The notes: generated from the letters alone by a model not told the origin. Positions 1 through 8,968 are shown, counted from the first letter of the stretch. The stretch: 64,000 nt of DNA from Paenibacillus kyungheensis (GCF_028606985.1 NZ_CP117416.1:1464001-1528000); one strand, 5' to 3'. A program made the numbers and translations.

Positions 1-351
1 TCTTATTCGACCCATACCGGATTAGCATGGATATATCGTCTACGATACTGGCAAAAAAGACATGGAATGAACATCCACTTCTGGCCATTTGATGGTAAAA
101 TAATACCAAAACAACATCATGTGATTGTCGAAGCGTATCCTTCATTGTACAAAAGAAGAATGATCACCGAACCTCATCTATCCAATATCTCGACCTATAG
201 TGAACATGAACGTGATGCGTATTATATTGCAGCATGGATGCAAGAGCGCGATCAAGAAGAGACGTTAGCACCTTATCTGTCTTTGCCTACATTAAGCAGA
301 GCAGAATATCAATTGAGTCTGTTAGAAGGATGGGTATTGGGATGCTTGTAA
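1..351 (+). CDS. DUF429-like protein, C-terminal part only
   Basis: The reading frame is open from the first base to a stop at 349-351, so the gene begins upstream of the window. About 116 residues are visible. The pattern VIVEAYPSLY followed by an acidic HERDAY segment and a terminal EGWVLG resembles the C-terminal half of DUF429 proteins, which have an RNase H-like fold and an unproven nuclease role. The first internal ATG (67) has no Shine-Dalgarno sequence and lies inside the conserved region, so it is not the start. It ends 73 bases before the thioesterase. The family assignment is from pattern recall only. Confidence 0.55.
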   Translation, partial: SYSTHTGLAWIYRLRYWQKRHGMNIHFWPFDGKIIPKQHHVIVEAYPSLYKRRMITEPHLSNISTYSEHERDAYYIAAWMQERDQEETLAPYLSLPTLSRAEYQLSLLEGWVLGCL

Positions 352-424
352 CAGATTTGCTATCATGCCGAATCAGTATATTTACTGCATAGCGCTATCC
401 CAACAATCATATGGAGGAATACAG

Positions 425-1150
425 ATGAATAATAAGATTCGATTATTTACGTTAGCGTATGCAGGTGGTAATGCTTATATTTATAATTCATGGAAAAAAT
501 CATTACAGCCACAGATTGAATTGATTCCGATTGAGCTTCCCGGTCATGGACACCGAATTGCAGAGCCTTTAGTTAGCGATGTGGCAGTAGTTGTTAACGA
601 TCTATGGCAACAGATCCGACCGTATTTTCAAGACCATCGTCCGTTTGCTTTTTTCGGGCATAGTATGGGCAGTCTTCTTGCATTTGAAATGATACATAAA
701 GTGTATACCGAAACAGGTCGTTATCCGGTAACAAGCCTATTCTCAGGCCGAGTAGCTCCTCATATTGCCAGTCGCAAAGAATGGAGCCAACTTTCAGATC
801 AAGCCTTTATTGAAAAAGTCATTACCCTCGGCGGAATACCGGATGTTATACTGGAACATAAGGAATTGTTGGAGATGATTATTCCTGTATTGCGTGCCGA
901 TTTTAGGCTTGTAGAGCAATATCGCTATAACAAGCAGTATGAAGTATTTCCGTTCCCGATCACGGTCTTAACCGGAGAACAGGATCAAATGACAACGATA
1001 GATATCGAAGCATGGAGTGAGTATTCATCACTTCCAACGACATTCAAATCTTATCATGGTGGACATTTCTTTATTAATACTTGCGCAGAACAGGTGCTTG
1101 CCGATATCCGAATGATTTTGTTACAGCATGAGAGGAGCATATCGCTATGA
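425..1150 (+). CDS. Type II thioesterase (alpha/beta hydrolase)
   Basis: A cytosolic thioesterase of the GrsT/SrfAD kind, which removes misprimed acyl or aminoacyl groups from carrier proteins of nonribosomal peptide or polyketide synthases. The 241-residue product has the nucleophile motif GHSMG (Ser about 80), a likely Asp in LTGEQD near 187 and the catalytic His in GGHFF near 214. The start at 425 is chosen because TGGAGG lies 7 bases upstream; an in-frame ATG at 365 has no such site. Its stop overlaps the next ATG in ATGA, so translation of the radical SAM gene is probably coupled to it. No synthase is visible; one may lie to the left. The specific substrate is unknown. Confidence 0.85.
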   Translation: MNNKIRLFTLAYAGGNAYIYNSWKKSLQPQIELIPIELPGHGHRIAEPLVSDVAVVVNDLWQQIRPYFQDHRPFAFFGHSMGSLLAFEMIHKVYTETGRYPVTSLFSGRVAPHIASRKEWSQLSDQAFIEKVITLGGIPDVILEHKELLEMIIPVLRADFRLVEQYRYNKQYEVFPFPITVLTGEQDQMTTIDIEAWSEYSSLPTTFKSYHGGHFFINTCAEQVLADIRMILLQHERSISL

Positions 1151-2916
1151 AAGTCGTATTATCTACATTGAACGCCAAGTATATTCATACATCACTTGCG
1201 ATTCGTTGCCTAAAAGCTTTTAGTGAAAAAGACTTTGATATTGAACTTGCCGAATTTACAATCAAAGACCCGGTGATGAATATCGTATCTGACTTGTTCC
1301 AACGGAAACCGGATGTGATCGGATTTTCATGTTACATCTGGAATATTGAAGAAACGATTAAAGTGGTCGATATTCTCAAAAAAGTCATGCCAGAAGTGAA
1401 AATTGTACTCGGTGGCCCTGAAGTATCTTATGATACCGAATACTGGATGAAGCGTGTCAGCAATATCGACTTTATCGTGATTGGTGAAGGCGAAGAAACG
1501 TTCCATCATTTACTACAAGAGATCGAAGGAGCAGGCAAATATCATTTTGTCTACGGGGTAGCATACCGCAAAGGCGAAGAACTGATTATGATGCCAGGTC
1601 GTCCGAAGCTTGATCTCAATGAACTACCTTCGCCGTACCGATTTGTCGAAGATGTACCTGAACTTGCCAAGCGGGTTGTATATTTTGAAACGAGTCGTGG
1701 TTGTCCGTTTAGCTGTCAATTTTGCTTATCCAGTATTGAAGTCGGTGTGCGTTATTTTGATATCGAACGTACCAAAAGTGATATTCTGTACTTGATCGAT
1801 CAAGGTGCCAAATTAATCAAGTTTGTCGATCGTACATTTAATATTAAGCGTGATTATGCGATGGAAATGTTCGAGTTTTTAATAGCGAATCATAATGGAT
1901 GTACATTCCAATTTGAGATTACCGCAGATATTATGCGTCCCGAAGTGTTAGATTATCTAGCAGAACATGCACCACCGGGTGTATTCCGCTTTGAGATTGG
2001 TGTGCAATCCACTAACGATCCGACCAATGAACTGGTGAAGCGTCGTCAGAACTTTACCAAGCTTAGTCGGACAGTAACGAAGATCAAAGAATCTGGTAAT
2101 ATCGATCAGCATTTGGACTTGATCGCAGGATTGCCGCTTGAAGATTATGATACATTCCGCAAAACGTTTAACGATGTATTTGCTTTAGGGCCAGAAGAAT
2201 TGCAATTAGGATTCCTCAAAATGTTACGCGGAACAGGGCTGCGAATCGATGCAGACAAATATCAGTATACGTATATGGATCATGCGCCGTATGAGATTCT
2301 GAGTAGTGATAAGCTGTCTTTTGAAGATATTGTACGCTTGAAGCGTCTGGAAGATGTATTGGAGAAATACTGGAATGCGCATCGCATGGATTATACGCTG
2401 AACTATCTGCTGTATAACGAATTCCAGTCGCCATTCGACTTTTTCCAGGAGTTCGGCAATTACTGGGAAGCTCAAGGCTGGCAGAAGATTGGTCATCAAT
2501 TGGAAGATTTATTTACCCATTTACAAGCCTTCTTAATGGATCGCCAGACACCTCGTATGGATGTGGTACTGGGATTGATGAAGTTAGACTACTTCCTCAA
2601 CCATAAGTACAAACCACGCAAAATCTGGTGGGACTTCACGATGAACAAAGACCAGATGTCCAGCCATATCAGACATGCTATTCAACAACCGGAAGACTTC
2701 TCAACCGAGTTTGTTGATTTGAAATTAAATGATAAAGAACTTCACAAACATACAGTGATGGAAGAACTGCCATTCCGTCTCGATAAAATTCTTGCCGGTG
2801 AACCAGTAACAGCTAGCGAAGGACGCAGTCTGTTACTGGTAGCGTATCAGCAGAATGAACAGCAAAAACCTGTATTTTTCACTACTGCTTTATCGCCTGA
2901 AGGGGCAGCAATGTAA
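1147..2916 (+). CDS. B12-binding-domain radical SAM protein with DUF4080-type C-terminus
   Basis: A 589-residue protein with an N-terminal cobalamin-binding Rossmann region (about 1-140, with GFSCYIWN and LGGPEVS), a radical SAM core with the cluster motif CPFSCQFC (Cys 186, 190, 193) and a long helical C-terminus of the DUF4080 type. The family is expected to bind a [4Fe-4S] cluster and S-adenosylmethionine and to do radical chemistry, possibly methylation, on an unknown substrate. The ATG lies in the 4-base overlap with the thioesterase stop. A strong terminator follows directly, so the two genes end one transcription unit. Such proteins are widespread in Firmicutes and also occur outside biosynthetic clusters, so the thioesterase link is suggestive only. 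Confidence 0.85.
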   Translation: MKVVLSTLNAKYIHTSLAIRCLKAFSEKDFDIELAEFTIKDPVMNIVSDLFQRKPDVIGFSCYIWNIEETIKVVDILKKVMPEVKIVLGGPEVSYDTEYWMKRVSNIDFIVIGEGEETFHHLLQEIEGAGKYHFVYGVAYRKGEELIMMPGRPKLDLNELPSPYRFVEDVPELAKRVVYFETSRGCPFSCQFCLSSIEVGVRYFDIERTKSDILYLIDQGAKLIKFVDRTFNIKRDYAMEMFEFLIANHNGCTFQFEITADIMRPEVLDYLAEHAPPGVFRFEIGVQSTNDPTNELVKRRQNFTKLSRTVTKIKESGNIDQHLDLIAGLPLEDYDTFRKTFNDVFALGPEELQLGFLKMLRGTGLRIDADKYQYTYMDHAPYEILSSDKLSFEDIVRLKRLEDVLEKYWNAHRMDYTLNYLLYNEFQSPFDFFQEFGNYWEAQGWQKIGHQLEDLFTHLQAFLMDRQTPRMDVVLGLMKLDYFLNHKYKPRKIWWDFTMNKDQMSSHIRHAIQQPEDFSTEFVDLKLNDKELHKHTVMEELPFRLDKILAGEPVTASEGRSLLLVAYQQNEQQKPVFFTTALSPEGAAM

Positions 2917-2926
2917 GACCAAGAAG

Positions 2927-2963
2927 CACCAGTTATATTGTAATGATATAGCTGGTGTTTTTA
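2927..2963 (+). terminator. Rho-independent terminator after the radical SAM gene
   Basis: An 11-bp stem (CACCAGTTATA against TATAGCTGGTG with one G-U pair), a 9-base loop and a T-run begin 11 bases after the stop codon. Confidence 0.9.
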
Positions 2964-3082
2964 TTTAATACATAGCGTTACTGATTTTGTTAGAAATAAA
3001 TTATGTGATACATTTCAGTGTCAATTGTCTGACTTGATTGAGTACCAACCAGATCAAGAAGAAGCAGAGAATAAGTAGATAA

Positions 3083-3110
3083 TAAAAAAGCCATCCTTCA
3101 GGATGGCTTA
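3083..3110 (-). terminator. Terminator of the coiled-coil gene
   Basis: On the reverse strand AAGCCATCCT pairs with AGGATGGCTT and is followed by a T-run. The hairpin overlaps the stop codon of the reverse-strand gene. Confidence 0.85.
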
Positions 3111-3611
3111 AGCACGCATACTCATACGTTCCAATCTAGATTCTACTCGAAATATACGATGATTCAGTATAGCTAATTCCGAATCTTTTTCACAAAAATA
3201 ATCATCAAACGTTTCTAACAGAGCGACAATATCTTTGGGTTGATCATTTTCAAGACGAACGACCGCAGTGTGAATATCACTGATTTTAATATTAGTTTGC
3301 ACTTGATTTTTTTCTAAGTGAACTTGGTTTTCTTCTAGTCGTGATTGACTTTGCTCCAAGCGGGATTGACTTTCTGTTAGTTGGATCTGATTTTGAGCCA
3401 GACGAACCTGGTTTTCTTCCATGCGTAATTGATTTTTTTGTAAATCCGTTTGATTTTGTTCAAATTGAAGTTGGTTTTTTTCTAGTTGTGACTGTCTTTC
3501 TGCTAAAAGAATTTGATTCTGATTAAGTTCTTGCATGCCGTCTTTTAGAAATTGATTATCTTTCTGTAACGATTGGATTTCCTGCAAAATCTGTTGAAGC
3601 ATATGTTCCAT
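3108..3611 (-). CDS. Heptad-repeat coiled-coil protein, function unknown
   Basis: A 167-residue hydrophilic protein without signal peptide or membrane segment. Roughly residues 45-107 consist of nine uninterrupted 7-residue repeats of the form L-E-x-N-Q-x-x (for example LEKNQLQ, MEENQVR, LEENQVH). A less repetitive helical C-terminus ends RLERMSMRA. This predicts a long, polar rod-like coiled coil with Asn-Gln at the same place in every repeat. The ATG at 3611 has AAAGGTG about 9 bases upstream; the longer in-frame start at 3644 has nothing comparable. It is a single-gene unit with its own terminator. I recognise no family; a structural or scaffolding role is a guess. Confidence 0.75.
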   Translation of the reverse strand: MEHMLQQILQEIQSLQKDNQFLKDGMQELNQNQILLAERQSQLEKNQLQFEQNQTDLQKNQLRMEENQVRLAQNQIQLTESQSRLEQSQSRLEENQVHLEKNQVQTNIKISDIHTAVVRLENDQPKDIVALLETFDDYFCEKDSELAILNHRIFRVESRLERMSMRA

Positions 3612-3714
3612 CCATTCCACACCTTTCAGCCTTATACATAGCACGTAAATAAATGTTTTATTGCATTATTATAACTTAATTACGTATTTTTTAAAAGACA
3701 GAAACATAGACGAA

Positions 3715-4251
3715 TTACTCTTTTTCGACTCCTGCTACTACCCAACGTTTGCTATACTTTTGCATCCGTGGATGAAGAGAAGTAGGTTCTTCTGTCAAAA
3801 CGATTTTGAGCTTACTGATCCATTCTTCAAAAGAAGAAAATGACGCGAATAAGTTCGCCATATCAGGAGTCATCAGTAGAAAATAAGGAGATTGGTATTG
3901 ATCTACCAGATGGCGTAATGCGGCTTCGATAGGAGTATACTTTTTACGCTTACCATCCCAGCCTTCTACGGTGATACTTTTGCGTTCGGTTTCTCGTTTC
4001 CAGGCATGTAGACGGTCTTCACGCTTGTAATAGGCAGATACCGGCTCTTTGGACATGCGCTTTACTGTCTGCTCATGCAGTGGATAGAGCACCAAGCGTG
4101 TAAATTGCATATGATCCATCGTTCGTAGCGCCAAGTTCAGATCATCATCTGTTGTGTGTTCGAACGAATCGTAGTAGATTAGCGTTCCTTTGCTTTTTTC
4201 GATAACAGGTTCATAGCCATAAGGCACAGTTGTATGTGAATTGGATTTCAT
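3715..4251 (-). CDS. Conserved hypothetical protein, unrecognised
   Basis: A soluble, charged 178-residue protein with no signal peptide or membrane segment. I do not recognise a domain. Visible features are a hydrophobic beta-like segment (RLVLYPLHEQ), a basic middle (WDGKRKKYTPIEAALRHLV) and another hydrophobic strand (YFLLMTPDMANLF). The ATG at 4251 is preferred over an adjoining TTG at 4254 because AGGGGG sits about 7 bases upstream. It is transcribed toward the coiled-coil gene 100 bases away and diverges from the VOC gene; the shared spacer at 4255-4377 must hold both promoters. Confidence 0.65.
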   Translation of the reverse strand: MKSNSHTTVPYGYEPVIEKSKGTLIYYDSFEHTTDDDLNLALRTMDHMQFTRLVLYPLHEQTVKRMSKEPVSAYYKREDRLHAWKRETERKSITVEGWDGKRKKYTPIEAALRHLVDQYQSPYFLLMTPDMANLFASFSSFEEWISKLKIVLTEEPTSLHPRMQKYSKRWVVAGVEKE

Positions 4252-4380
4252 CAAAACGCCCCCTGATTGTAAACGGATATATGTGTATATAACCCTATTT
4301 TGGGCAATTAGACAAGTTTTAATATTGAGGTAGAATAGTAAAGAAACATTGAATTTTACATCTACGAATGGAGGATTATG

Positions 4381-4851
4381 ATGATTAAAGGATTGTACGA
4401 AGCATTGCTACCTGTCAAAGATATGAATAGATCGCTCGCTTTTTATGAGAAATTAGGGCTTGAGATTGCTCACCGCGGAGAGAGTCTGAGTTTTGTATGG
4501 ATCGAGAAAGGAATCAGTTGGTTAGGGCTATGGGAAGGCGAGCAGGTGAACACACCGTATCATCCTTCTTTGCGTCATATGGCTTTTCGCGTTGATTATG
4601 AAGATATCAAGCAAGCCAAAGAGTGGTTAGAAGCCAAAGGAATTGCTGTACGCGAAGTGTTTGGCTTTCAACCGATTGGCCCGATTGTATTACCAAATAG
4701 ACCTCAAGCGCATGCGGCTATTTATTTTGATGATCCTGATGGTAACTTGTTAGAATTTATTTGTCCGATTGAATTAGATACATCCGATCAGGAACAGATG
4801 ATCTATTTGCATGAATGGGAAGAATTACAGTCCAAGCGAGGTAAAGAGTGA
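4381..4851 (+). CDS. VOC (glyoxalase/bleomycin-resistance fold) family protein
   Basis: A 156-residue vicinal-oxygen-chelate protein with paired beta-alpha-beta-beta-beta modules: LYEALLPVKDMNRSLAFYEK at the start and FDDPDGNLLEFICP near residue 125. The family covers metal-dependent lyases, dioxygenases and antibiotic-binding proteins, and the substrate cannot be read here. Two ATGs lie in tandem (4378, 4381); the second has better spacing from GGAGG. It overlaps the DUF3885-like gene by 4 bases (GTGA), so it heads a forward run reaching the PP2C-like and small membrane genes. Confidence 0.85.
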   Translation: MIKGLYEALLPVKDMNRSLAFYEKLGLEIAHRGESLSFVWIEKGISWLGLWEGEQVNTPYHPSLRHMAFRVDYEDIKQAKEWLEAKGIAVREVFGFQPIGPIVLPNRPQAHAAIYFDDPDGNLLEFICPIELDTSDQEQMIYLHEWEELQSKRGKE

Positions 4852-5510
4852 CTACAGTTATGAATAATGATTTTAATGATTGGTTAGAGCAGACTTTTCC
4901 ACAAATGAAGTTAGAAGTGCCTTTGTTTTATAACTTTCCTTTAGGATTACGGTTTGAATTAGGAGTACCTTATCGTGGTATTGATGATCCGACTTATTTT
5001 GAACAACTTCAACAACATGCTGTATCTTTATTTGAAGCTGTATTTGCTGAAAGTGAACAAGTATGTGTACTGACTTTTACTTATCAGACTGTATTATCTG
5101 ATATTGAACGTATTGAGCGAAATGAAGTTCAGGTATTATCAACGTATCTACGATCAGAATGTTTTTCACAGGTTAAGCTCCATTCGCAACAACCTGATTA
5201 TGATGAAGATACAGCAGAATTAAACGGATATATTCAAAGCCAATATGTATGGTGTACGATCCATGATCTTGATTATGCAGGGATTTTCAAAGCGATTAGT
5301 TATACAGATTTTCCGGAGCGAGGAGCTTCTTTATCTGAAAGCGTGTATTTTATAGAGCCCAAGCAACAAATCATCTTCCATATGTACGATGATCGTGGAC
5401 TCGATATTGTAGGCATGCAAAAAGGTTCATTACAACGCTTGTATGAGCAATATTATGATTGGCTTTTACCGTATGATTTGGAAAAGATGGATCAGGTTTT
5501 TGGGACATAA
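4848..5510 (+). CDS. DUF3885-like protein
   Basis: A 220-residue soluble protein resembling DUF3885 proteins of Bacillus, judged from the N-terminal LGLRFELG stretch, a middle section ending in TIHDLDYAGIFKAI and a C-terminal region with IIFHMYDDRGLDIVG. Function is unknown; in Bacilli such proteins often sit in contact-dependent or immunity-type neighbourhoods, but nothing toxin-like is visible here. The GTG at 4848 overlaps the VOC stop and has GAGGT five bases upstream. The next ATG (4860) lacks a ribosome binding site. Confidence 0.65.
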   Translation: MTTVMNNDFNDWLEQTFPQMKLEVPLFYNFPLGLRFELGVPYRGIDDPTYFEQLQQHAVSLFEAVFAESEQVCVLTFTYQTVLSDIERIERNEVQVLSTYLRSECFSQVKLHSQQPDYDEDTAELNGYIQSQYVWCTIHDLDYAGIFKAISYTDFPERGASLSESVYFIEPKQQIIFHMYDDRGLDIVGMQKGSLQRLYEQYYDWLLPYDLEKMDQVFGT

Positions 5511-5525
5511 ATAAAGGAGGTACTT

Positions 5526-6335
5526 ATGAGTGTTAGCAGTTATAGATGGGTCGGAAGTGAGCAACCTTTTTTAGATACGCCAACGATGACAGAGCAACAT
5601 GGGATACATATAGGATGGTACGGCGGGCATACAGGAGCAGGCGCTTATAAAAATGAAGATGGCTTATTAGTGATGCAAAGTGAAAATGGTTCTGCCAGGC
5701 TAGCTGTTCTTTTGGATGCTCATCAGACAGCGACCAGTGCAGCACTGATTATTGATACGTTACAACAAGATGAATCTAGACTTCAAGCGATGTTAGAACA
5801 ACCTGATCTATTCGATGTATTTGAAAAGTATATCGTAGACTTGTTTTCGAGTGTGTCTTTTCGTCAAGCATGTCAGCAGGTAACCGGAGAAACGTCTTGT
5901 CTGATCGTTTTACAAAAAGACGCTTATCTATGGTGGTTCTCTGTAGGCGATTGTATGGCATATCTACTTCATCCTGACCTAGCCGCCTGGGGTCAATATG
6001 GACTGAATCAGCGACAGTTTTATGAATGGATTGGACAGGTGAATACGTTCGATCTGGAAGTTCCTTGTTACACGATTGGCAAAAGACAGTTACGAGCAGG
6101 GGATAATATTATCGTTTTAATGACAGATGGTGTAGTCGATACACCTGATCATTATTTTGAACATCCTACACATGTATATCAAGCATTGGTAAATGATCAC
6201 GATCTTAAGCCGAATATAGAGTCCATCTTACAACATATTCATACCCAACAGGGCAAAGACAGCGCAACGATTATGAGCTGGCAATATACCAATCATCAAG
6301 CACCACAGATGCCATCTGATATGCCTTCAATTTGA
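5526..6335 (+). CDS. PP2C-like protein phosphatase
   Basis: A 269-residue soluble protein with the ordered motifs of the metal-dependent PP2C family: NED at 43-45, an Asp in LLDAHQ at about 64 (normally DGxGG), SVGDCMAYL (normally GDSRaYL), VLMTDGVVD (normally SDGLwD) and KDSATIM near the end. The metal-binding Asp residues are present, so activity is plausible. The glycines after the first Asp are replaced, marking a divergent subtype. AAAGGAGG precedes the ATG by six bases. It probably removes phosphate from Ser/Thr proteins; no partner kinase is visible. It overlaps the region before the small membrane gene. Confidence 0.8.
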   Translation: MSVSSYRWVGSEQPFLDTPTMTEQHGIHIGWYGGHTGAGAYKNEDGLLVMQSENGSARLAVLLDAHQTATSAALIIDTLQQDESRLQAMLEQPDLFDVFEKYIVDLFSSVSFRQACQQVTGETSCLIVLQKDAYLWWFSVGDCMAYLLHPDLAAWGQYGLNQRQFYEWIGQVNTFDLEVPCYTIGKRQLRAGDNIIVLMTDGVVDTPDHYFEHPTHVYQALVNDHDLKPNIESILQHIHTQQGKDSATIMSWQYTNHQAPQMPSDMPSI

Positions 6336-6394
6336 GATTCAGTAATAGTAATTATCTAAGTCATACCAATACGCAAATCAGAATGGAGATTATG

Positions 6395-6697
6395 ATGAAC
6401 AAACGAGCCGCAGGAATCAGTCTGATCGCGATAGCCGCCTTTTTGTATAGTGTGAAATACATGAGTGCTGCAATATGGGGATCAGGAACAACTACATGGA
6501 ACAGTGAACTGTTTGATACTTTTTCAAATAGTGTAGGGCAAGCACCTTTATATTTGAGTTGGATATCGTTAGCCGCAGGGATTCTATATCTATATCACGC
6601 AGAAGCGGAGCAGAAACGTCATCTGAATAGTGCAAATAAGGATGATCCATTAGAAGAGGTAGAAGAAGTAACCAGCCCAAATCATTCTCAACACTAA
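6395..6697 (+). CDS. Small two-segment membrane protein
   Basis: A 100-residue protein with two predicted membrane helices (about residues 4-25 and 57-73), an external or periplasmic-side loop rich in Ser/Thr/Asn, and a charged acidic tail (DDPLEEVEEV). Tandem ATGs at 6392 and 6395 follow GGAG; the second has the better spacing. It is the last gene of the run beginning at 4381 and is followed by a terminator. I recognise no family. Confidence 0.65.
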   Translation: MNKRAAGISLIAIAAFLYSVKYMSAAIWGSGTTTWNSELFDTFSNSVGQAPLYLSWISLAAGILYLYHAEAEQKRHLNSANKDDPLEEVEEVTSPNHSQH

Positions 6698-6754
6698 AGG
6701 AAAAGAAATAAAAAATACTTAGTAGTAATATTTTGAATACAAAATATTAAATCG

Positions 6755-6786
6755 AAAAGACCGTTGCTCATATAGAACGGTCTTTT
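6755..6786. terminator. Bidirectional terminator between convergent genes
   Basis: AAAAGACCGTT pairs with AACGGTCTTTT across a 10-base loop, with T-runs on both strands. It can serve the small membrane gene (+) and the PAS sensor gene (-). Confidence 0.85.
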
Positions 6787-6803
6787 TGAATTTATTTATT
6801 GAA

Positions 6804-7712
6804 TTAAAGGATTACCGATACTTCGCGTGCTTGAATATCTAATTCTTGAGCTGCCGAGGAGATTTGGGTAAAATCACTCATCGCTACTTGAATCTGTTGC
6901 TGGCTTTGTTCTACGGTGGATTGAGCTTCGTTGGTGCCTTTAGCAATTTTCTCAATTTCGCGTGTAATCGCATCTACACTATCACGTACTTCAATAATAG
7001 ATTGTTCTACCATTTTCGATAGCTTGCGTACTTCTTTGGCAACGATATCGAATCCACGTCCAAATTCGCCAGCATGAGCGGCTTCTATCGCTGCATTCAA
7101 AGCAAGCAAATGCGTCTGAGAAGAAATATCACGAATCGTCTGTACTACTCCTTGAATCGATAAAGCTTGTTGCTGAAGGTTCATCAAAGTGTGTTTGTTT
7201 TCAGCAGAGACATCTGCAATTTTGTTTATACTTTGCAATAATTCCTGACTGCGGTTAATCCCTTTATTGGCACGTTCACTCATATGATCTGCCATATTTT
7301 GTAGCTCGGTGACGACAGTAGTCATATGGTTTTGGCGCTGTGTAATATTGGTTGCGATTTTAGAGATACCAATAACTTGATGATTGTCATCTTCGAAAAT
7401 AGGCATATAAGTGGCTTCTAACCAGATTGAGTTGCCGCTAGCATCCATACGTTCGATTTTATTTTGAAAGCTTTCTCCAGATAAAAGATTTTTCCAAAAT
7501 AGTTCATATTGAGGACTGTTCACAAACTCAGGAAAACAAAAAGACCGATGATCCATTCCTTGCATTTCTTCACGTGTATAACCCATAGTACGAGCAAAAA
7601 TATCGTTTACATAAGCTACACGTCGATGAGTATCAAATCGAATAATAGCAAGGTTATTCTCCAAAGCTTTGACTACTAAAGCATCCATTGATTGTTGATT
7701 ATAGTTCTGCAC
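6804..7712 (-). CDS. Soluble PAS-domain methyl-accepting chemotaxis-type sensor
   Basis: A 302-residue cytosolic protein. An N-terminal PAS domain (about 15-130, with [16 protein letters not shown] and a PAC-like [12 protein letters not shown]) joins a short chemoreceptor signalling domain. That domain carries the conserved hairpin tip [15 protein letters not shown] followed by [15 protein letters not shown], which normally docks CheA/CheW. No membrane segment is present, so it would sense an internal cue such as redox state, oxygen or a bound cofactor. The GTG at 7712 is favoured because AGAGGA lies 8 bases upstream; the longer ATG start at 7781 has no ribosome binding site. No che genes are nearby. 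Confidence 0.85.
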   Translation of the reverse strand: MQNYNQQSMDALVVKALENNLAIIRFDTHRRVAYVNDIFARTMGYTREEMQGMDHRSFCFPEFVNSPQYELFWKNLLSGESFQNKIERMDASGNSIWLEATYMPIFEDDNHQVIGISKIATNITQRQNHMTTVVTELQNMADHMSERANKGINRSQELLQSINKIADVSAENKHTLMNLQQQALSIQGVVQTIRDISSQTHLLALNAAIEAAHAGEFGRGFDIVAKEVRKLSKMVEQSIIEVRDSVDAITREIEKIAKGTNEAQSTVEQSQQQIQVAMSDFTQISSAAQELDIQAREVSVIL

Positions 7713-8024
7713 AAGTAACTTCCTCTCACAAATAAAATCATCCAATTCAGCTATTCTTTTTTTCAAAACGAGTAAGATCATTTAAGTAAGGATTATTTTT
7801 AGATAGAAGTCTCACGTTTATATTGATTATAATATCGACCATTTTCAAGCGTTTAATTAGGGTTAGAGCCATATATTCGATTATAAATTTACATATATAT
7901 GGATGTATTGATACAAACTTCGATAAAAATACAGCAATAGATGTACAGTATATCCAAAATCATGTATACTTTTTGTCCGACCACGTAATCTTGATAATCT
8001 TTAGAGCGAAAGGACGATACCACA
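7713..8024. other. Divergent AT-rich intergenic region
   Basis: 312 bases between the sensor and the HD hydrolase. A weak forward promoter can be read as TGTACA (7942-7947), 17 bases, TATACT (7965-7970), about 55 bases before the HD gene. No convincing RNA structure or small gene was seen. Confidence 0.4.
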
Positions 8025-8699
8025 ATGACAACCACACCGAATAGTACAGAGCAGATACAAGAACAAGTGATTCAAGATACAGCCCAATTTGTGAAATCGG
8101 TTCTTTCTGAGGATACCAGTGGACATGATTGGTGGCATATTCACCGTGTTGTACAAATGACCGAACGTATTACAGCGACTGAAGGAGGCAATCGATTTGT
8201 TGCAGTGATGGCGGCTTTGCTTCATGATGTAGCAGACGAAAAGCTCAATGTCTCCAAAGAAGCAGGTATGCGTAAAGTAACCGATTGGTTAGATACACAA
8301 TCGATCCCTCTAGCCGATGTGGAACATATAATAGAGATTATCGCCACTATGTCTTACAATGGAGGGAACAACCCTCCTGTACGTACACTTGAAGGACAGA
8401 TTGTACAAGACGCTGATCGTCTGGATGCGATTGGAGCTATCTCTATTGCTCGTGTATTTGTTTATTCAGGGCATACCGGTCGTCCTATTCATGATCCTGA
8501 TATTCCAGTCCGTACTTCAATGACTTCTGAACAATATCGTAATGAGAAGAGCACAGCTATTAATCATTTCCATGAAAAATTGCTCAAATTAAAAGATATG
8601 ATCAATACGCCTTCTGCACGTATTATCGCCGAAGAACGTCATCAATATATGCAAGAATATGTAGACCGCTTTTACAAAGAATGGAATGGCGAAATCTAA
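8025..8699 (+). CDS. HD-domain phosphohydrolase
   Basis: A 224-residue cytosolic HD-superfamily enzyme like YedJ/YpgQ. The metal ligands are visible as HDWWHIHRV (near 34), LLHDVADEK (near 66) and QDADRLDAIG (near 129). Relatives hydrolyse nucleotides or pyrophosphate with divalent metals; the substrate here is unknown. The start is supported by GCGAAAGGACG upstream. It stands alone and ends at a terminator at 8720-8765. Confidence 0.85.
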   Translation: MTTTPNSTEQIQEQVIQDTAQFVKSVLSEDTSGHDWWHIHRVVQMTERITATEGGNRFVAVMAALLHDVADEKLNVSKEAGMRKVTDWLDTQSIPLADVEHIIEIIATMSYNGGNNPPVRTLEGQIVQDADRLDAIGAISIARVFVYSGHTGRPIHDPDIPVRTSMTSEQYRNEKSTAINHFHEKLLKLKDMINTPSARIIAEERHQYMQEYVDRFYKEWNGEI

Positions 8700-8719
8700 A
8701 TGAATAAGAATACATTAAG

Positions 8720-8765
8720 ACTTGTAGTAGGGAAAAAGATATAACCCTACGCAAGTTTTTTTTGC
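8720..8765 (+). terminator. Terminator after the HD hydrolase gene
   Basis: ACTTG plus TAGGG pair with CCCTA plus CAAGT across an internal mismatch, then an eight-base T-run. Confidence 0.75.
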
Positions 8766-8780
8766 ATTCAGGTCAAACGC

Positions 8781-8809
8781 TTGTTCTGTACTTTGGAGAA
8801 ATGTATACT
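8781..8809 (+). promoter_or_regulatory. SigA-type promoter of the HSP90 operon
   Basis: TTGTTC, a 17-base spacer, then TATACT. It lies directly behind the HD-gene terminator and about 160 bases before the first gene of the four-gene operon, leaving a leader of about 150 bases. Confidence 0.6.
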
Positions 8810-8968
8810 TAAAAGTAAGGTAATACAGAATAAATGTGGCTATGATTGTATGGCTTGTCTAAGTAGTTATACGTTATTACACCTACTTCTAGCTGATATT
8901 ATTCTTGTTGTGTGGAACGAAATACTTATCCATATCATACGATATACTACACAAAGGAGAGATGCATC

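Noticed and set aside
7823-8044. Forward open stretch overlapping the HD gene start
   Set aside because: Overlaps a better gene in another frame, lacks a ribosome binding site and has a random-like composition.
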